DNA of 64,000 bases, from positions 186,001 through 250,000 of the forward strand of contig CAVQQQ010000001.1 of the NCBI GenBank assembly GCA_963715025.1, given 5' to 3'. Origin of the DNA: DASSJT01 sp963715025. GTDB lineage: Bacteria > Actinomycetota > Actinomycetes > Actinomycetales > Dermatophilaceae. The translations under genes and the position numbers were made by a program. Under the pieces are notes generated by a model. It worked only from the letters and a program-made list of their open reading frames with translations. It was not told the DNA's origin and ran no database searches. Position 1 is the stretch's first letter. Each line of letters starts with the position of its first letter. Of the stretch, positions 20,422-29,604 are shown piece by piece.

Positions 20422-20452
20422 TCAAGCAACGGCTACTGAGACGATTCACGAC

Positions 20453-23038
20453 ATGACGGCCGCGCGCGGACACCTGCGGATCTACCTCGGCGCAGCGCCC
20501 GGAGTGGGCAAGACCTACGCCATGCTGGGCGAGGGTCACCGCCGCTGGCAGCGCGGTACCGATGTCGTGGTCGGCTTCGTCGAGTCGCACGGCAGGCGAC
20601 ACACCGAAGAGATGGTGGACGGTCTGGAGGTGGTGCGGCGCCGCACGATGGAGTACCGGGGCGCCACTTTCACCGAGATGGACCTGGACGCCGTGCTGAC
20701 TCGCCATCCGGCGGTGGCGCTCGTTGACGAGCTGGCACATACGAACGTACCGGGTAGCCGGCACGAGAAGCGCTGGCAGGACATCGAGGAGCTGTTGGAC
20801 GCCGGAATAGACGTGATTTCCACGGTGAACATCCAGCACCTGGAGTCGATCAACGACGTGGTGCGCAAGATCACCGGGGTGCCACAGCGGGAAACCGTGC
20901 CGGATGTGGTGGTCAGGGCTGCGGACCAGATCGAGCTGGCCGATATGACGCCGGAGGCGCTGCGGCGCCGGATGGCGCACGGCAACATCTACGCCGCCGA
21001 CAAGGTTGACGCTGCCATGGGCAACTACTTCCGGACCGGGAACCTCTCGGCGCTGCGGGAGCTGGCGCTGCTGTGGCTGGCCGATCGGGTGGACGCCGGC
21101 CTGCAGCAGTACCGGTCCGAACACGGGATCGACTCGACCTGGGAGGCGCGCGAGCGGGTCGTGGTGGCCCTCACCGGCGGCCCGGAGGGCGACACGCTGA
21201 TCCGACGTGCCGCGCGGATCGCCGCCCGCTCGTCGGGCGGAGACCTGCTCGCCGTCCACGTGACCCGGTCCGACGGTCTGACCGGCGCCGATCCGGCCGG
21301 CCTGTCTGCCCAGCGTCGACTGGTCGAGAGTCTCGGCGCGAGCTACCACCAGGTGGTCGGTGACGACGTCACCAAGGCACTGCTCGACTTCGCGCGCGCC
21401 GAGAACGCCACGCAGCTGGTCCTCGGCGGCAGCCGACGGTCCCGGTTCGGCACGATCTTCAGCGGGGCGGGCATCGGTGCCAGCACGATCCGCGATTCCG
21501 GCGACATCGACGTGCACATCGTGACCCACTCCGAGATAGGACGCGGCCGTGGGCGGCTGGCCTGGAGCGACAGCCTGACCACGCGCCGCCGCGCCTATGG
21601 GTTCGTGCTGGCCGTCGTGATGCCGCCCGCCCTGACCGCTCTGCTGTCGATCAGTCGCAACGACATCAACCTCACCAGCGACGTGCTCACCTTCCTGCTC
21701 GGCGTCGTCGTCGTGTCGCTTGTCGGTGGGCTGTGGCCGGCGCTGCTGATGGCGGTGTGGGGATCGTTGTGGCTGAACTACTTCTTCACCCCACCGTTGT
21801 ACGAGTGGACGATCGCAGAGGCCAACAACGTGCTGGCGCTCGCCATTTTCGCGGTCGTCGCCGCGCTGGTCAGCTCGGTCGTGGACCGGGCGGCCCGGCG
21901 GACTCGACAAGCGGCCAGTGCAGCGGCGGAGTCGGAGACGTTGGCGACGCTCGCCGGAACGGTTCTGCGCGGCGAGACCGCGCTGCCGTCGTTGATGGAA
22001 CGGATCCGGGAGTCGTTCGGGATGACCGGCGTCGTGCTGTTGGAACGGCGCGCAGTGACCGACCCGGACGGCGAGGTCCGCGCCGACCCGAGCGGGCGGT
22101 GGGAGCGGCTCGCCGAGGCCGGCCACCCCACCTGCACCCGGCCAGAAGAGGGTGATGCGGAGTTCCCCGCTCGGGATGACCTGGTGCTGGTGCTGGAGGG
22201 CCGCGAGCTCGCCGCTGAGGAGCGGCGCATGATCGGCGCCTTCGCCAACCATGCCGCAGCGCTGGTCGACCGTGGCAGGCTCAGCCGGCAGGCCGCCGAG
22301 GTGAAGCCGTTGGCCGAAGCGGACAGGGTGCGTACGGCGCTGCTGCGCGCGGTCGGACACGACCTGCGATCTCCGCTGTCCTCGGCGAAGGCATCGGTAA
22401 CCAGCCTCCGCAGCACCGACGTGCACTGGACAACGTCCGAGAGGGCTGAGCTGCTCGCCGCCGCGGACGAATCCCTGGACCGGTTGTCGCGGCTGGTCGA
22501 CAACCTGCTGGACATGAGCCGGCTGCAGTCCGGCGCGATGGCGGTGTTCAGCCGGCCGACGGCGCTCGAAGAGGTTCTACCCAGCGCGCTGGGTGGACTG
22601 ACTGATGAGGTGATCGTTGACATCCCGGACACGCTTCCGCTGGTGTCGGTGGACCCGGCGCTGTTGGAGCGCGTGATCGAGAACCTGGTGACCAACGCGG
22701 TGCGGCACTCACCACTGGGCCGGGCGCCGATGATCACCGGCAGCGTGCTTGGCGACACCGTCGAGCTGCGCGTGATCGACCGTGGGCCCGGGATCCCCAG
22801 GGAGAACCGCGAGCGGGTATTTGCCCCATTCCAGCGGCTCGGTGACACCGACACCACCGCCGGTGTCGGGCTCGGTCTGGCCCTGTCGCGCGGGCTGACC
22901 GAAGCCATGGGGGGAGTCCTCACCCCGGAGGACACTCCCGGCGGCGGGCTGACGATGGTCGTTTCATTGCCGGCGGCGGGCAGGGCTACCCCAGACCGGC
23001 CAGTCCCCGGCAGCCGCGAGCGTGGGGTGCACACGTGA
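20453..23038 (+). CDS. kdpD: KdpD, potassium sensor histidine kinase
   Basis: This 861-residue sensor kinase is linked to the transporter and to KdpE. It has the KdpD domain with Walker-A GVGKT (residues 20-24), a USP-like domain, four membrane helices, and the histidine box GHDLRSPLS with His636, NLVTNAVRHSP and GVGLGLALSRG in the ATPase domain. It is a paralogue of the orphan KdpD at 10.4-12.9 kb, with long colinear identity by eye. I chose ATG 20453 because the conserved start (RGHLRIYLG) follows at once; a TTG at 20402 inside kdpC is possible. Its last bases overlap kdpE (GTGA). Confidence 0.95.
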   Translation: MTAARGHLRIYLGAAPGVGKTYAMLGEGHRRWQRGTDVVVGFVESHGRRHTEEMVDGLEVVRRRTMEYRGATFTEMDLDAVLTRHPAVALVDELAHTNVPGSRHEKRWQDIEELLDAGIDVISTVNIQHLESINDVVRKITGVPQRETVPDVVVRAADQIELADMTPEALRRRMAHGNIYAADKVDAAMGNYFRTGNLSALRELALLWLADRVDAGLQQYRSEHGIDSTWEARERVVVALTGGPEGDTLIRRAARIAARSSGGDLLAVHVTRSDGLTGADPAGLSAQRRLVESLGASYHQVVGDDVTKALLDFARAENATQLVLGGSRRSRFGTIFSGAGIGASTIRDSGDIDVHIVTHSEIGRGRGRLAWSDSLTTRRRAYGFVLAVVMPPALTALLSISRNDINLTSDVLTFLLGVVVVSLVGGLWPALLMAVWGSLWLNYFFTPPLYEWTIAEANNVLALAIFAVVAALVSSVVDRAARRTRQAASAAAESETLATLAGTVLRGETALPSLMERIRESFGMTGVVLLERRAVTDPDGEVRADPSGRWERLAEAGHPTCTRPEEGDAEFPARDDLVLVLEGRELAAEERRMIGAFANHAAALVDRGRLSRQAAEVKPLAEADRVRTALLRAVGHDLRSPLSSAKASVTSLRSTDVHWTTSERAELLAAADESLDRLSRLVDNLLDMSRLQSGAMAVFSRPTALEEVLPSALGGLTDEVIVDIPDTLPLVSVDPALLERVIENLVTNAVRHSPLGRAPMITGSVLGDTVELRVIDRGPGIPRENRERVFAPFQRLGDTDTTAGVGLGLALSRGLTEAMGGVLTPEDTPGGGLTMVVSLPAAGRATPDRPVPGSRERGVHT

Positions 23039-23709
23039 CACGAGTACTGGTCGTCGACGACGAACCGCAGATCGTGCGTGCGCTGCAGATCAACCTCAGG
23101 GCGCGAGGCTTCGAGGTGCACATCGCTGACACCGGCGCCTCCGCGCTCAAAGTGGCAGCCCAGCACCCACCGGAGCTCGTCATCCTCGATCTGGGACTAC
23201 CAGACATGGACGGTGTCGCCGTGATTCGCGGCCTGCGCGGCTGGACCGAAGCTCCCATCGTCGTGCTGTCCGGCCGATCCGACAGCGCCGACAAGGTCGA
23301 GGCACTCGACGCCGGCGCGGATGACTACCTGACCAAGCCTTTCGGCATCGATGAGCTGCTCGCCCGGATGCGCGCGGTGCTGCGTCGCAGCGGTACCGGC
23401 GAGGACCAGCCGGTGGTCGAGTTCGGCGACGTGACTGTCGACCTCGCGGCCAAGCGGGTGGTGATCGCCGGGCAAGAAGTGCGGTTGACGCCCACCGAGT
23501 GGCACCTGCTGGAGGTGATGGTTCGGCACCCGGGCAAGTTGTTGTCACAGCGCCAGCTCCTCACCGAGGTCTGGGGTCCGGGATATGAGACGGCACACAG
23601 CAACCTTCGGTTCTACATGGCTCAGCTGCGTCGCAAGCTGGAACCCGACGCCAGCCGCCCCAAACATTTGCTCACCGAACCCGGCATGGGTTACCGCTTC
23701 GAGCCCTGA
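23035..23709 (+). CDS. kdpE: KdpE, response regulator
   Basis: An OmpR/PhoB-type regulator of 224 residues. The receiver domain shows DD at 8-9, the phosphorylated Asp52 in LDLGLPDMDG and Lys101 in YLTKPF; the winged-helix domain (about 128-224) ends EPGMGYRFEP. It activates kdp transcription after phosphorylation by KdpD. The GTG start overlaps the kdpD stop by 4 bp. Its target may be the TGTGAG repeats before the operon, which is inference. Confidence 0.96.
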   Translation: MTRVLVVDDEPQIVRALQINLRARGFEVHIADTGASALKVAAQHPPELVILDLGLPDMDGVAVIRGLRGWTEAPIVVLSGRSDSADKVEALDAGADDYLTKPFGIDELLARMRAVLRRSGTGEDQPVVEFGDVTVDLAAKRVVIAGQEVRLTPTEWHLLEVMVRHPGKLLSQRQLLTEVWGPGYETAHSNLRFYMAQLRRKLEPDASRPKHLLTEPGMGYRFEP

Positions 23710-23875
23710 ACGCCTTCACCGGCAGATCCCGAGGTCAGCGCGCGGATCAGCGAGGCGGTTCGCGCCCTGACCACGTGGTCGAGAACGATCACAAGGGGAT
23801 CAGGCTGGCAGTACCGCAGCCTCGATGCTTGGCCGCATCCGGCAGCGGGGGTGCGCCGCCCGCACTGGGTGCGTC
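23710..23875. other. Gap after kdpE
   Basis: Convergent intergenic region between kdpE and a small leftward membrane protein gene. I see no gene and no strong terminator hairpin. Confidence 0.4.
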
Positions 23876-24154
23876 CTAGCTGGCACGCGACGGCCTGCCG
23901 TGCCCGACCTCGTGCGCGGTGGCGGCATGGGGGTCGTTGGCCGACGTTGCCGCCTCGGCGGGCTCGCTGGCTGCACCACCCTCGTCGGACCCGGCATCCG
24001 CCCCGGTCGTCTGGGCTCGGAGCGCGGCGACCACCTCTTCCCCGCGCGCCGTCAGCACATCACGGCCGTCCCGGCGCGCGGGCACGGCCACCAGGAGGAC
24101 CACCGCGAGAGCCAGACCGATGCAGATCAGCATGCCGATAATGAGAGCCACCAT
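23876..24154 (-). CDS. Small membrane protein downstream of smc
   Basis: The 92-residue product begins with one long helix (MVALIIGMLICIGLALAVVL), then a basic turn (VPARRDGRDVL) and an Ala/Glu/Thr-rich tail without clear fold. Third-position GC and a good ribosome site (GAAGG, 5 nt before ATG 24154) support a real gene. An upstream in-frame ATG at 24190 would add 12 residues before the helix. It lies 111 bp after smc on the same strand. The function is unknown. Confidence 0.65.
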   Translation of the reverse strand: MVALIIGMLICIGLALAVVLLVAVPARRDGRDVLTARGEEVVAALRAQTTGADAGSDEGGAASEPAEAATSANDPHAATAHEVGHGRPSRAS

Positions 24155-24265
24155 GCCTTCAAGGGTGGCCCAGTCCTCCAGCAGGCTCAAATCGACAGAC
24201 CGGGAATCGGCAGGTTCACAGCAGGTTCCCAGGCAGCATACGGGCCGCGGGCCGCCCCTGTGGCG

Positions 24266-27200
24266 TCAGGCCGATTTTGCGGCGACATCCCGCAAGCGCT
24301 GGGAGACCACGGTGGTGACGCCGTCACCGCGCATGCTGGCGCCGTAGAGCGCGTCGGCGATCTCCATCGTCCGCTTCTGGTGCGTGATCACGATGAGCTG
24401 GCTCGAGTCGCGAAGCTCCTCGAAGAGCGTGATCAGCCGGCCGAGGTTCGTGTCGTCGAGGGCGGCCTCGACCTCGTCCATGATGTAGAACGGGCTCGGG
24501 CGTGCCTTGAAGATGGCGACGAGGAGCGCCACAGCGGTCAGGGACCGCTCGCCGCCGGACAACAGTGAGAGCCGCTTGATCTTCTTGCCCGGCGGCCGGG
24601 CCTCGACCTCGACGCCAGTCGCCAGCATGTCGCTGGGGTCGGTCAGCACCAGACGCCCCTCGCCGCCGGGGAACAGCCGCTCGAAGACGCGCTCGAACTG
24701 TGCTGCGGTGTCCTCGTAGGCCTCGGCGAACACTCGCTGGACCCGCTCGTCGACCTCCTTGACGATGTCGAGCAGGTCGCGCCTGGAGTGCTTGAGGTCC
24801 TCCAGCTGGGTCGTGAGGAACTTGTGCCGCTCCTCGAGCGCGGCGAACTCCTCCAAGGCCAGGGGGTTGACCCGGCCGAGGGCGCTCAGCCCGCGCTCGG
24901 CGCGGCGCAGCCGCTTCTCCTGCTCTTCCCGGACGTAGGGCACTGGCTCCACCGCTGCATCGGGGTCGTCGTCGGGGCCTGGGATGAACGGGATCGGCTG
25001 GTGCGGCCCGAAGTCCTCGGTCAGCGTGTCGGGGTCGATGCCGAGCTCCTCGATGGCCTTGGCCTGCAGCTGCTCGATCCGGGCGAGCTGCTGGGCGCGG
25101 GCGACCTCGTCGCGGTGCACGGTGTCGGTCAGCTCGCGCAGCTCGTCCTGACGCGCTGCCAGGGCATCTCGGACCGCCCGCAGGTGCTGGTCGCGCTCCG
25201 CGCGCAGGCGCTCGTGCTCGGCCCTCACCTGGCCGGCCCGGACCAGAGCCTGGCCCATGCGGCCGACCGCGAATCCCGCTGCGGTCTGGACGGCCGCCGC
25301 GATCGCGGCCTCCCGGCGCCGCCGCTCGCGGCGCTCCTGGAGCCGTGCGCGGGCAGCCAGCTCGTTCCGAGCCGCGCCCTCGAGCGACTCGGCGCGGCCG
25401 CTCAGGGCCCGTGCGCGCTCCTCCTGAGTGCGCAGGGTGAGCCTCAGCTCGGTCTCGCCGGTGCGCGCGGCGCTCGCCTCAGCTTCGAGGCGGTCGCGCT
25501 CGTCGTTCGAGGGCTCCTCCGCCTCACCCGGCTCCGCGCTCGCTTCCTGAAGCCGCTGCGACAGCGCGGACAGCTCGGCCTGGTCAGCCTCGAGGGCGGC
25601 TGTCGCGTCGGCCACGGCGCGCTGTGTGCGGTCGGCCTCCGCCCGCGAGGAGCGCATAGCGCCACCGAGGTGCCCCAGCCGCTCGGCCACCGCCGCCATC
25701 TTCGCGTCGGACTCATGGAGCGCCTCCAGCGCGGCCTCCACCCGCTCGCTGAGGGCCCGCGCGGCCTCCTGTGCCGAGGCCAGGGCGAAGCGCGCCTTCT
25801 CGGAGCGCCTCGTGGCGTCGGCCACTGCAGTCTTGGCGTCGTCAACGGCCGACTGGATCTCGATGAGGCTCTGGCCGCCGTTGCCGCCGCCCCGGGCAAA
25901 CCCGGGCCCGAAGACGTCGCCGTCCTGGGTCACGGCGGTGATGTCCTCGTGCCGGGCCACCACCGCCATGGCGCTGGCCACGTCCGGCACGAGGGCCACC
26001 CGGTCGAGCAGCTGCTCCACGGCCGGCCCCACATCCTCGGGCGCGGTGACCACATCGCGCGCCCACACGGCATACCCCTCGAGCCGTGGCCACGAGCGCG
26101 GATCTGTCGCTCTCGCCGTGTCGGCGACCACGAGTCCGGCCCGCCCGGCGTCCTGCTCCCGGAGGGACTGCACCGCGGCAGCCGCGTGGCCTGCCGAGCC
26201 GACGGCGACGGCGTCCGACGCCCAGCCCAGCGCAGCGGCGACGGCCGCCTGGTGACCGGCTCTCACCTGCAGCAGCGAGGCGATGCTCCCCACGATCCCG
26301 TGACTGCTGTCGGCGGCCGCCAGCAGGGCTGCCGCACCGTCCTTGCGGCGCAGACCCAGCTCCAGGGCCTCCAGACGCGCCTGTCCAGCGGTTCGGTCGC
26401 GCTCGGCGGTGCGCTCGGCCTCGCGCGCGGCCTCCACCTGCCTCTCGGCGGCATCGAGCTCGGCAGCCGCCTTCTCATAGGCATGGTCCAAGCCCTCCTC
26501 ACCCGCCTCGTCGTGGGCGATCGTGGCCTCGAGCCTTGCGAACTCCTTCTCCGCGTCGCCCGCCCGCGCGAGCGATGCAGTGATCGCCTGGCGCAGGCGC
26601 CCGATCTCGGCCTCGCGGGCCTCGATCCGGCTGCGGCGAGCGGCGACCTGCCCGGCCAGCTTGGCCAGGCCCTCACGGCGGTCGGCGGCCGCGCGCGTGA
26701 GGCGCGCCAGCCGCTGCTGCTCTTCCGCAAGGCCACGCTCGGCGTCGGCGCGGGCCTGGATCGCGGTATCCAGGGCGGCGCTGGTCTGGGCGATCTCGGT
26801 CTGCAGGGCGGTCTCGGCTTCGCGGGCCTGCGCCGCCTGGGCGCGCAGCTCGTCCGGGTCGCGGCCGGCGGTCGTCTCGTCCGCATCGTCCTGGCTCAGC
26901 AGTCGGACCCGCTCCGCCGCCACGGAGGCCGTGGATTCCAGCTGGTCGCGCAGGTGCTGCAGCCGCATCCAGCGGTCCTGAGAGCGGGTCGCCTCGGGCT
27001 GGGCCGCGGCCGCCTCCGATTCGAGCCGGACGAGGCGGTCGCGCAGCGAGGCGATCGACTCCTCGATCTCGGTGCGTCGGTCGATCAGGGCCGACTCGTC
27101 GGCGACCTCCTGCTCGAGGGCCGCGGTCAGCTGCACGAGGTCGTCGGCCAGGAGGCGCAGCCGCGCGTCTCGGGCCTCGGCCTGGATCACCGCCGCTCGT

Positions 27201-27847
27201 CGAGCGGCCTCGGCCTGGCGGCCGAGGGGGCCGAGCTGGCGGCGGATCTCCCCGGTGAGGTCAGTGACCCGGGTGAGGTTGGCCTCCATGGACTCGAGCT
27301 TGCGCAGCGCGCGCTCCTTGCGCTTGCGGTGCTTGAGGACGCCGGCGGCCTCCTCGATGAAGCCGCGACGCTCCTCGGGCGTGGCCCGGAGCACGGCGTC
27401 GAGCTGGCCCTGGCCGACGATGACGTGCATCTCGCGCCCGATGCCGGAGTCGGAGAGGAGCTCCTGGACGTCGAGGAGACGGCATGGGGTGCCGTTGATG
27501 GCGTACTCGGAGCCGCCGCTGCGGAACATCGTCCGGGCGATCGTGACCTCGGTGTAGTCGATCGGGAGGGCGCCGTCGGAGTTGTCGATGGTGAGGGAGA
27601 CCTCGGCCCGGCCCAGCGGCGGCCGCCCGGCCGAGCCGGAGGTGCCCGCGAAGATGACGTCCTCCATCTTGCCGCCGCGAAGGCTCTTGGCCCCCTGCTC
27701 CCCCATGACCCACGCGAGCGCGTCGACGACGTTGGACTTGCCCGACCCGTTGGGGCCGACGATGCACGTGATACCCGGCTCCAGGCGCATCGTGGTCGCC
27801 GAGGCGAAGGACTTGAAGCCCTTGAGGGTCAGGCTCTTGACGTACAC
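24266..27847 (-). CDS. smc: Chromosome segregation ATPase SMC
   Basis: SMC forms the ring-shaped condensin with ScpA and ScpB. The 1193-residue protein begins YVKSLTLKGFKSFAS, has Walker-A GPNGSGKSN (about residue 31), long Ala/Glu/Arg-rich coiled coils on both sides of a hinge (about 500-640), and the C-terminal ABC signature LSGGERSLTAVALLVAIF followed by Walker-B FYIMDEVEAALDDTN. The GTG at 27847 with AGGA 5 nt upstream is the start; the open frame extends further but has no homology-like sequence. It follows the chorismate mutase gene on the same strand after about 110 bp. Confidence 0.97.
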   Translation of the reverse strand: MYVKSLTLKGFKSFASATTMRLEPGITCIVGPNGSGKSNVVDALAWVMGEQGAKSLRGGKMEDVIFAGTSGSAGRPPLGRAEVSLTIDNSDGALPIDYTEVTIARTMFRSGGSEYAINGTPCRLLDVQELLSDSGIGREMHVIVGQGQLDAVLRATPEERRGFIEEAAGVLKHRKRKERALRKLESMEANLTRVTDLTGEIRRQLGPLGRQAEAARRAAVIQAEARDARLRLLADDLVQLTAALEQEVADESALIDRRTEIEESIASLRDRLVRLESEAAAAQPEATRSQDRWMRLQHLRDQLESTASVAAERVRLLSQDDADETTAGRDPDELRAQAAQAREAETALQTEIAQTSAALDTAIQARADAERGLAEEQQRLARLTRAAADRREGLAKLAGQVAARRSRIEAREAEIGRLRQAITASLARAGDAEKEFARLEATIAHDEAGEEGLDHAYEKAAAELDAAERQVEAAREAERTAERDRTAGQARLEALELGLRRKDGAAALLAAADSSHGIVGSIASLLQVRAGHQAAVAAALGWASDAVAVGSAGHAAAAVQSLREQDAGRAGLVVADTARATDPRSWPRLEGYAVWARDVVTAPEDVGPAVEQLLDRVALVPDVASAMAVVARHEDITAVTQDGDVFGPGFARGGGNGGQSLIEIQSAVDDAKTAVADATRRSEKARFALASAQEAARALSERVEAALEALHESDAKMAAVAERLGHLGGAMRSSRAEADRTQRAVADATAALEADQAELSALSQRLQEASAEPGEAEEPSNDERDRLEAEASAARTGETELRLTLRTQEERARALSGRAESLEGAARNELAARARLQERRERRRREAAIAAAVQTAAGFAVGRMGQALVRAGQVRAEHERLRAERDQHLRAVRDALAARQDELRELTDTVHRDEVARAQQLARIEQLQAKAIEELGIDPDTLTEDFGPHQPIPFIPGPDDDPDAAVEPVPYVREEQEKRLRRAERGLSALGRVNPLALEEFAALEERHKFLTTQLEDLKHSRRDLLDIVKEVDERVQRVFAEAYEDTAAQFERVFERLFPGGEGRLVLTDPSDMLATGVEVEARPPGKKIKRLSLLSGGERSLTAVALLVAIFKARPSPFYIMDEVEAALDDTNLGRLITLFEELRDSSQLIVITHQKRTMEIADALYGASMRGDGVTTVVSQRLRDVAAKSA

Positions 27848-27955
27848 GCGCTTCCTGATTCTGCTGCTGGTCCGGCTGGCAATCGCTGGCCACTGTACCC
27901 GCGGCGAAGGCCGGCATCCGGGACCCTGCACGCTCCCCGGACCGCCCGCTGGCCG

Positions 27956-28261
27956 CTACGGGCGCTGACCGGCGATGTCCTCGTGGTGCCGGATGACCTC
28001 CGCGACGATGAACCCGAGGAACTTCTCCGCGAACTGCGGGTCGAGCCCCGCATCGTGGGCCAGGGCCCGCAGTCGCGCGATCTGGGCCTCCTCGCGGACC
28101 GGATCGGCTGGAGGCAGGCGCAGCTCAGCTTTGAGCTGACCGACCTGCTTCGTGCACTTGAACCGCTCGGCCAGGAGGTGCACGAGGGCCGCGTCGATGT
28201 TGTCGATGCTCGCCCGGAGGCGCAGGAGCTCCTCAGGCGGCCGCTGGCTCGACTCGGTCAC
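27956..28261 (-). CDS. Chorismate mutase (AroQ type)
   Basis: A short helical protein of 101 residues with the AroQ pattern: LLRLRASIDNIDAALVHLLA, the K/Q-bearing helix KQVGQLKAE, and VREEAQIARL. It converts chorismate to prephenate for Phe/Tyr synthesis. The nearest ATG (28270) is part of a probable -10 box, TACGAT, which stands exactly 7 nt before GTG 28261, so I take the GTG as a leaderless start; the two choices differ by three residues. It stands between acyP and smc. Confidence 0.8.
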   Translation of the reverse strand: MTESSQRPPEELLRLRASIDNIDAALVHLLAERFKCTKQVGQLKAELRLPPADPVREEAQIARLRALAHDAGLDPQFAEKFLGFIVAEVIRHHEDIAGQRP

Positions 28262-28268
28262 GCGCCTC

Positions 28269-28274
28269 ATCGTA
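28269..28274 (-). promoter_or_regulatory. -10 box, leaderless promoter of chorismate mutase
   Basis: TACGAT, then GAGGCGC, then GTG (7-nt gap). The box overlaps the alternative ATG start at 28270. Confidence 0.5.
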
Positions 28275-28327
28275 GGCAGCGGCCGTGGGCACCGCGGTGG
28301 CGTCTCAGGCGGCGGTATGCCGGGGGC

Positions 28328-28621
28328 TCACCGCTCGAGGAAGCCGTCCACTCCCGCTCCGGGCTCGCTCCACAGCACGTCGGACACCGACTCGACCCAG
28401 CCAGGTCGCCGCCTCGAGGAGGGCTGCTCCGCCATCAGGGCGACGAGCTCCTCGACGGCGCCACGCTCGCCCTGGGCCACCACTTCGACGCGACCGTCGG
28501 CGGTGTTGCGGACGTGGCCGACGAGGCCGAGCTCGAGGGCCCGCGCCCTTGCCCACCACCGGAAGCCCACGCCCTGCACGTGACCGCGGACGAAGAAGGT
28601 GCCGCGCACCCTCTGGCTCAC
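28328..28621 (-). CDS. acyP: Acylphosphatase
   Basis: A 97-residue acylphosphatase, which hydrolyses carboxyl-phosphate bonds. It shows the phosphate loop GHVQGVGFR with the catalytic Arg and the later GHVRNTADGRVEV with the catalytic Asn. The GTG start overlaps the mutM stop by 4 bp (GTGA), so it is translationally coupled to mutM. Length and motifs are normal. Confidence 0.93.
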   Translation of the reverse strand: MSQRVRGTFFVRGHVQGVGFRWWARARALELGLVGHVRNTADGRVEVVAQGERGAVEELVALMAEQPSSRRRPGWVESVSDVLWSEPGAGVDGFLER

Positions 28622-29580
28622 CGCGGCTCCTGTGGCTGCTGCCGCAGCGACTCGGGCGGCCCTCTGCGCGGTGACTCCAGCGACACTCCGCGCGGCGACT
28701 GCTGACCGGGGGCCCGGTGTCGCGGCCGGGGCTGGCAGCGCGGGCAGGAGAAGGAGGAGCGGTTCATGAAGGCTTCCCGCCGGATGGGTGTGCCGCAGCG
28801 CGGGCAGGGCCTGCCCTCCTGGCCGTAGGCGGCCAGCGAGCGGTCGAAGTAGCCGGTGGCTCCGTTGACGTTGACGTAGAGAGAGTCGAAGCTCGTGCCG
28901 CCCTGGCCGAGGGCCTCCCCCATGACGTCGCGCGCATGGCCGAGGATCCGGACCAGCGACGGCCGGCTCAGCGAGGACGCCAGCCGCTCTCCGTGGACGC
29001 CGGCGCGCCACAGCGCCTCGTCGGCATAGATGTTGCCGATGCCCGACACAAGGCCCTGGTCGAGCAGCGCTCGCTTGACCGCGCTCTGGCGGGTCTTGAG
29101 CCTCGAGACCACTGCGGCCTCGTCATAGGCCGGGTCGAAGGGGTCGGGAGCGATGTGGCGGATGCTCACCGGGACCTCGGCATCGCCCTCGCCGACCAGC
29201 TCGGCGAGGGCCATGCCCCCGAAGGTGCGCTGGTCGACGAAGCGCAGCTGTGGGCCATCGTCGGCGAAGTCGAACCAGGCGTGCAGGTGGCGCTCCCGCG
29301 GCGCGGTGGCGTTCTCGAGCAGCAGCTGGCCGCTCATGCCGAGGTGGATGATCAGCGCCTCGCGCACGCCCTGGGCCTCCACCACCAGCCAGAGGAACTT
29401 GCCGCGTCGGTGGGCAGCAACCACGCCGGCGCCGCGGAGCCGGTCGGCGAGGTCGACCGGGCCGGGGACGTGCCGCCTGGCCACCCGCTCGCCGCGGAAC
29501 TCAGCACTGGCGATGACGCGCCCGACCACGTGCTCCGCCAGACCCCGGCGTACCACTTCGACCTCAGGCAGCTCGGGCAT
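28618..29580 (-). CDS. mutM: Formamidopyrimidine-DNA glycosylase
   Basis: MutM removes oxidised purines such as 8-oxoguanine and cuts the strand. The product must start MPELPEVE, because Pro2 becomes the catalytic N-terminal proline; this selects ATG 29580 over the adjacent ATG 29583. The helix-two-turn-helix (GIGNIYADEALWRAGVH) and the C-terminal zinc finger (CPRCGTPIRR and CPRCQ) are present. After the finger there is an unusual tail of about 35 Arg/Pro/Gln-rich residues. The gene lies between rnc and acyP, as in many actinobacteria. Confidence 0.96.
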   Translation of the reverse strand: MPELPEVEVVRRGLAEHVVGRVIASAEFRGERVARRHVPGPVDLADRLRGAGVVAAHRRGKFLWLVVEAQGVREALIIHLGMSGQLLLENATAPRERHLHAWFDFADDGPQLRFVDQRTFGGMALAELVGEGDAEVPVSIRHIAPDPFDPAYDEAAVVSRLKTRQSAVKRALLDQGLVSGIGNIYADEALWRAGVHGERLASSLSRPSLVRILGHARDVMGEALGQGGTSFDSLYVNVNGATGYFDRSLAAYGQEGRPCPRCGTPIRREAFMNRSSFSCPRCQPRPRHRAPGQQSPRGVSLESPRRGPPESLRQQPQEPR

Positions 29581-29604
29581 CATGGCATTCCGGCATCGGG
29601 AAGC

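Noticed and set aside
24231..24245. CAGCATAC as a further motif copy in the kdp-smc gap
   Set aside because: One mismatch; I counted exact octamers only.
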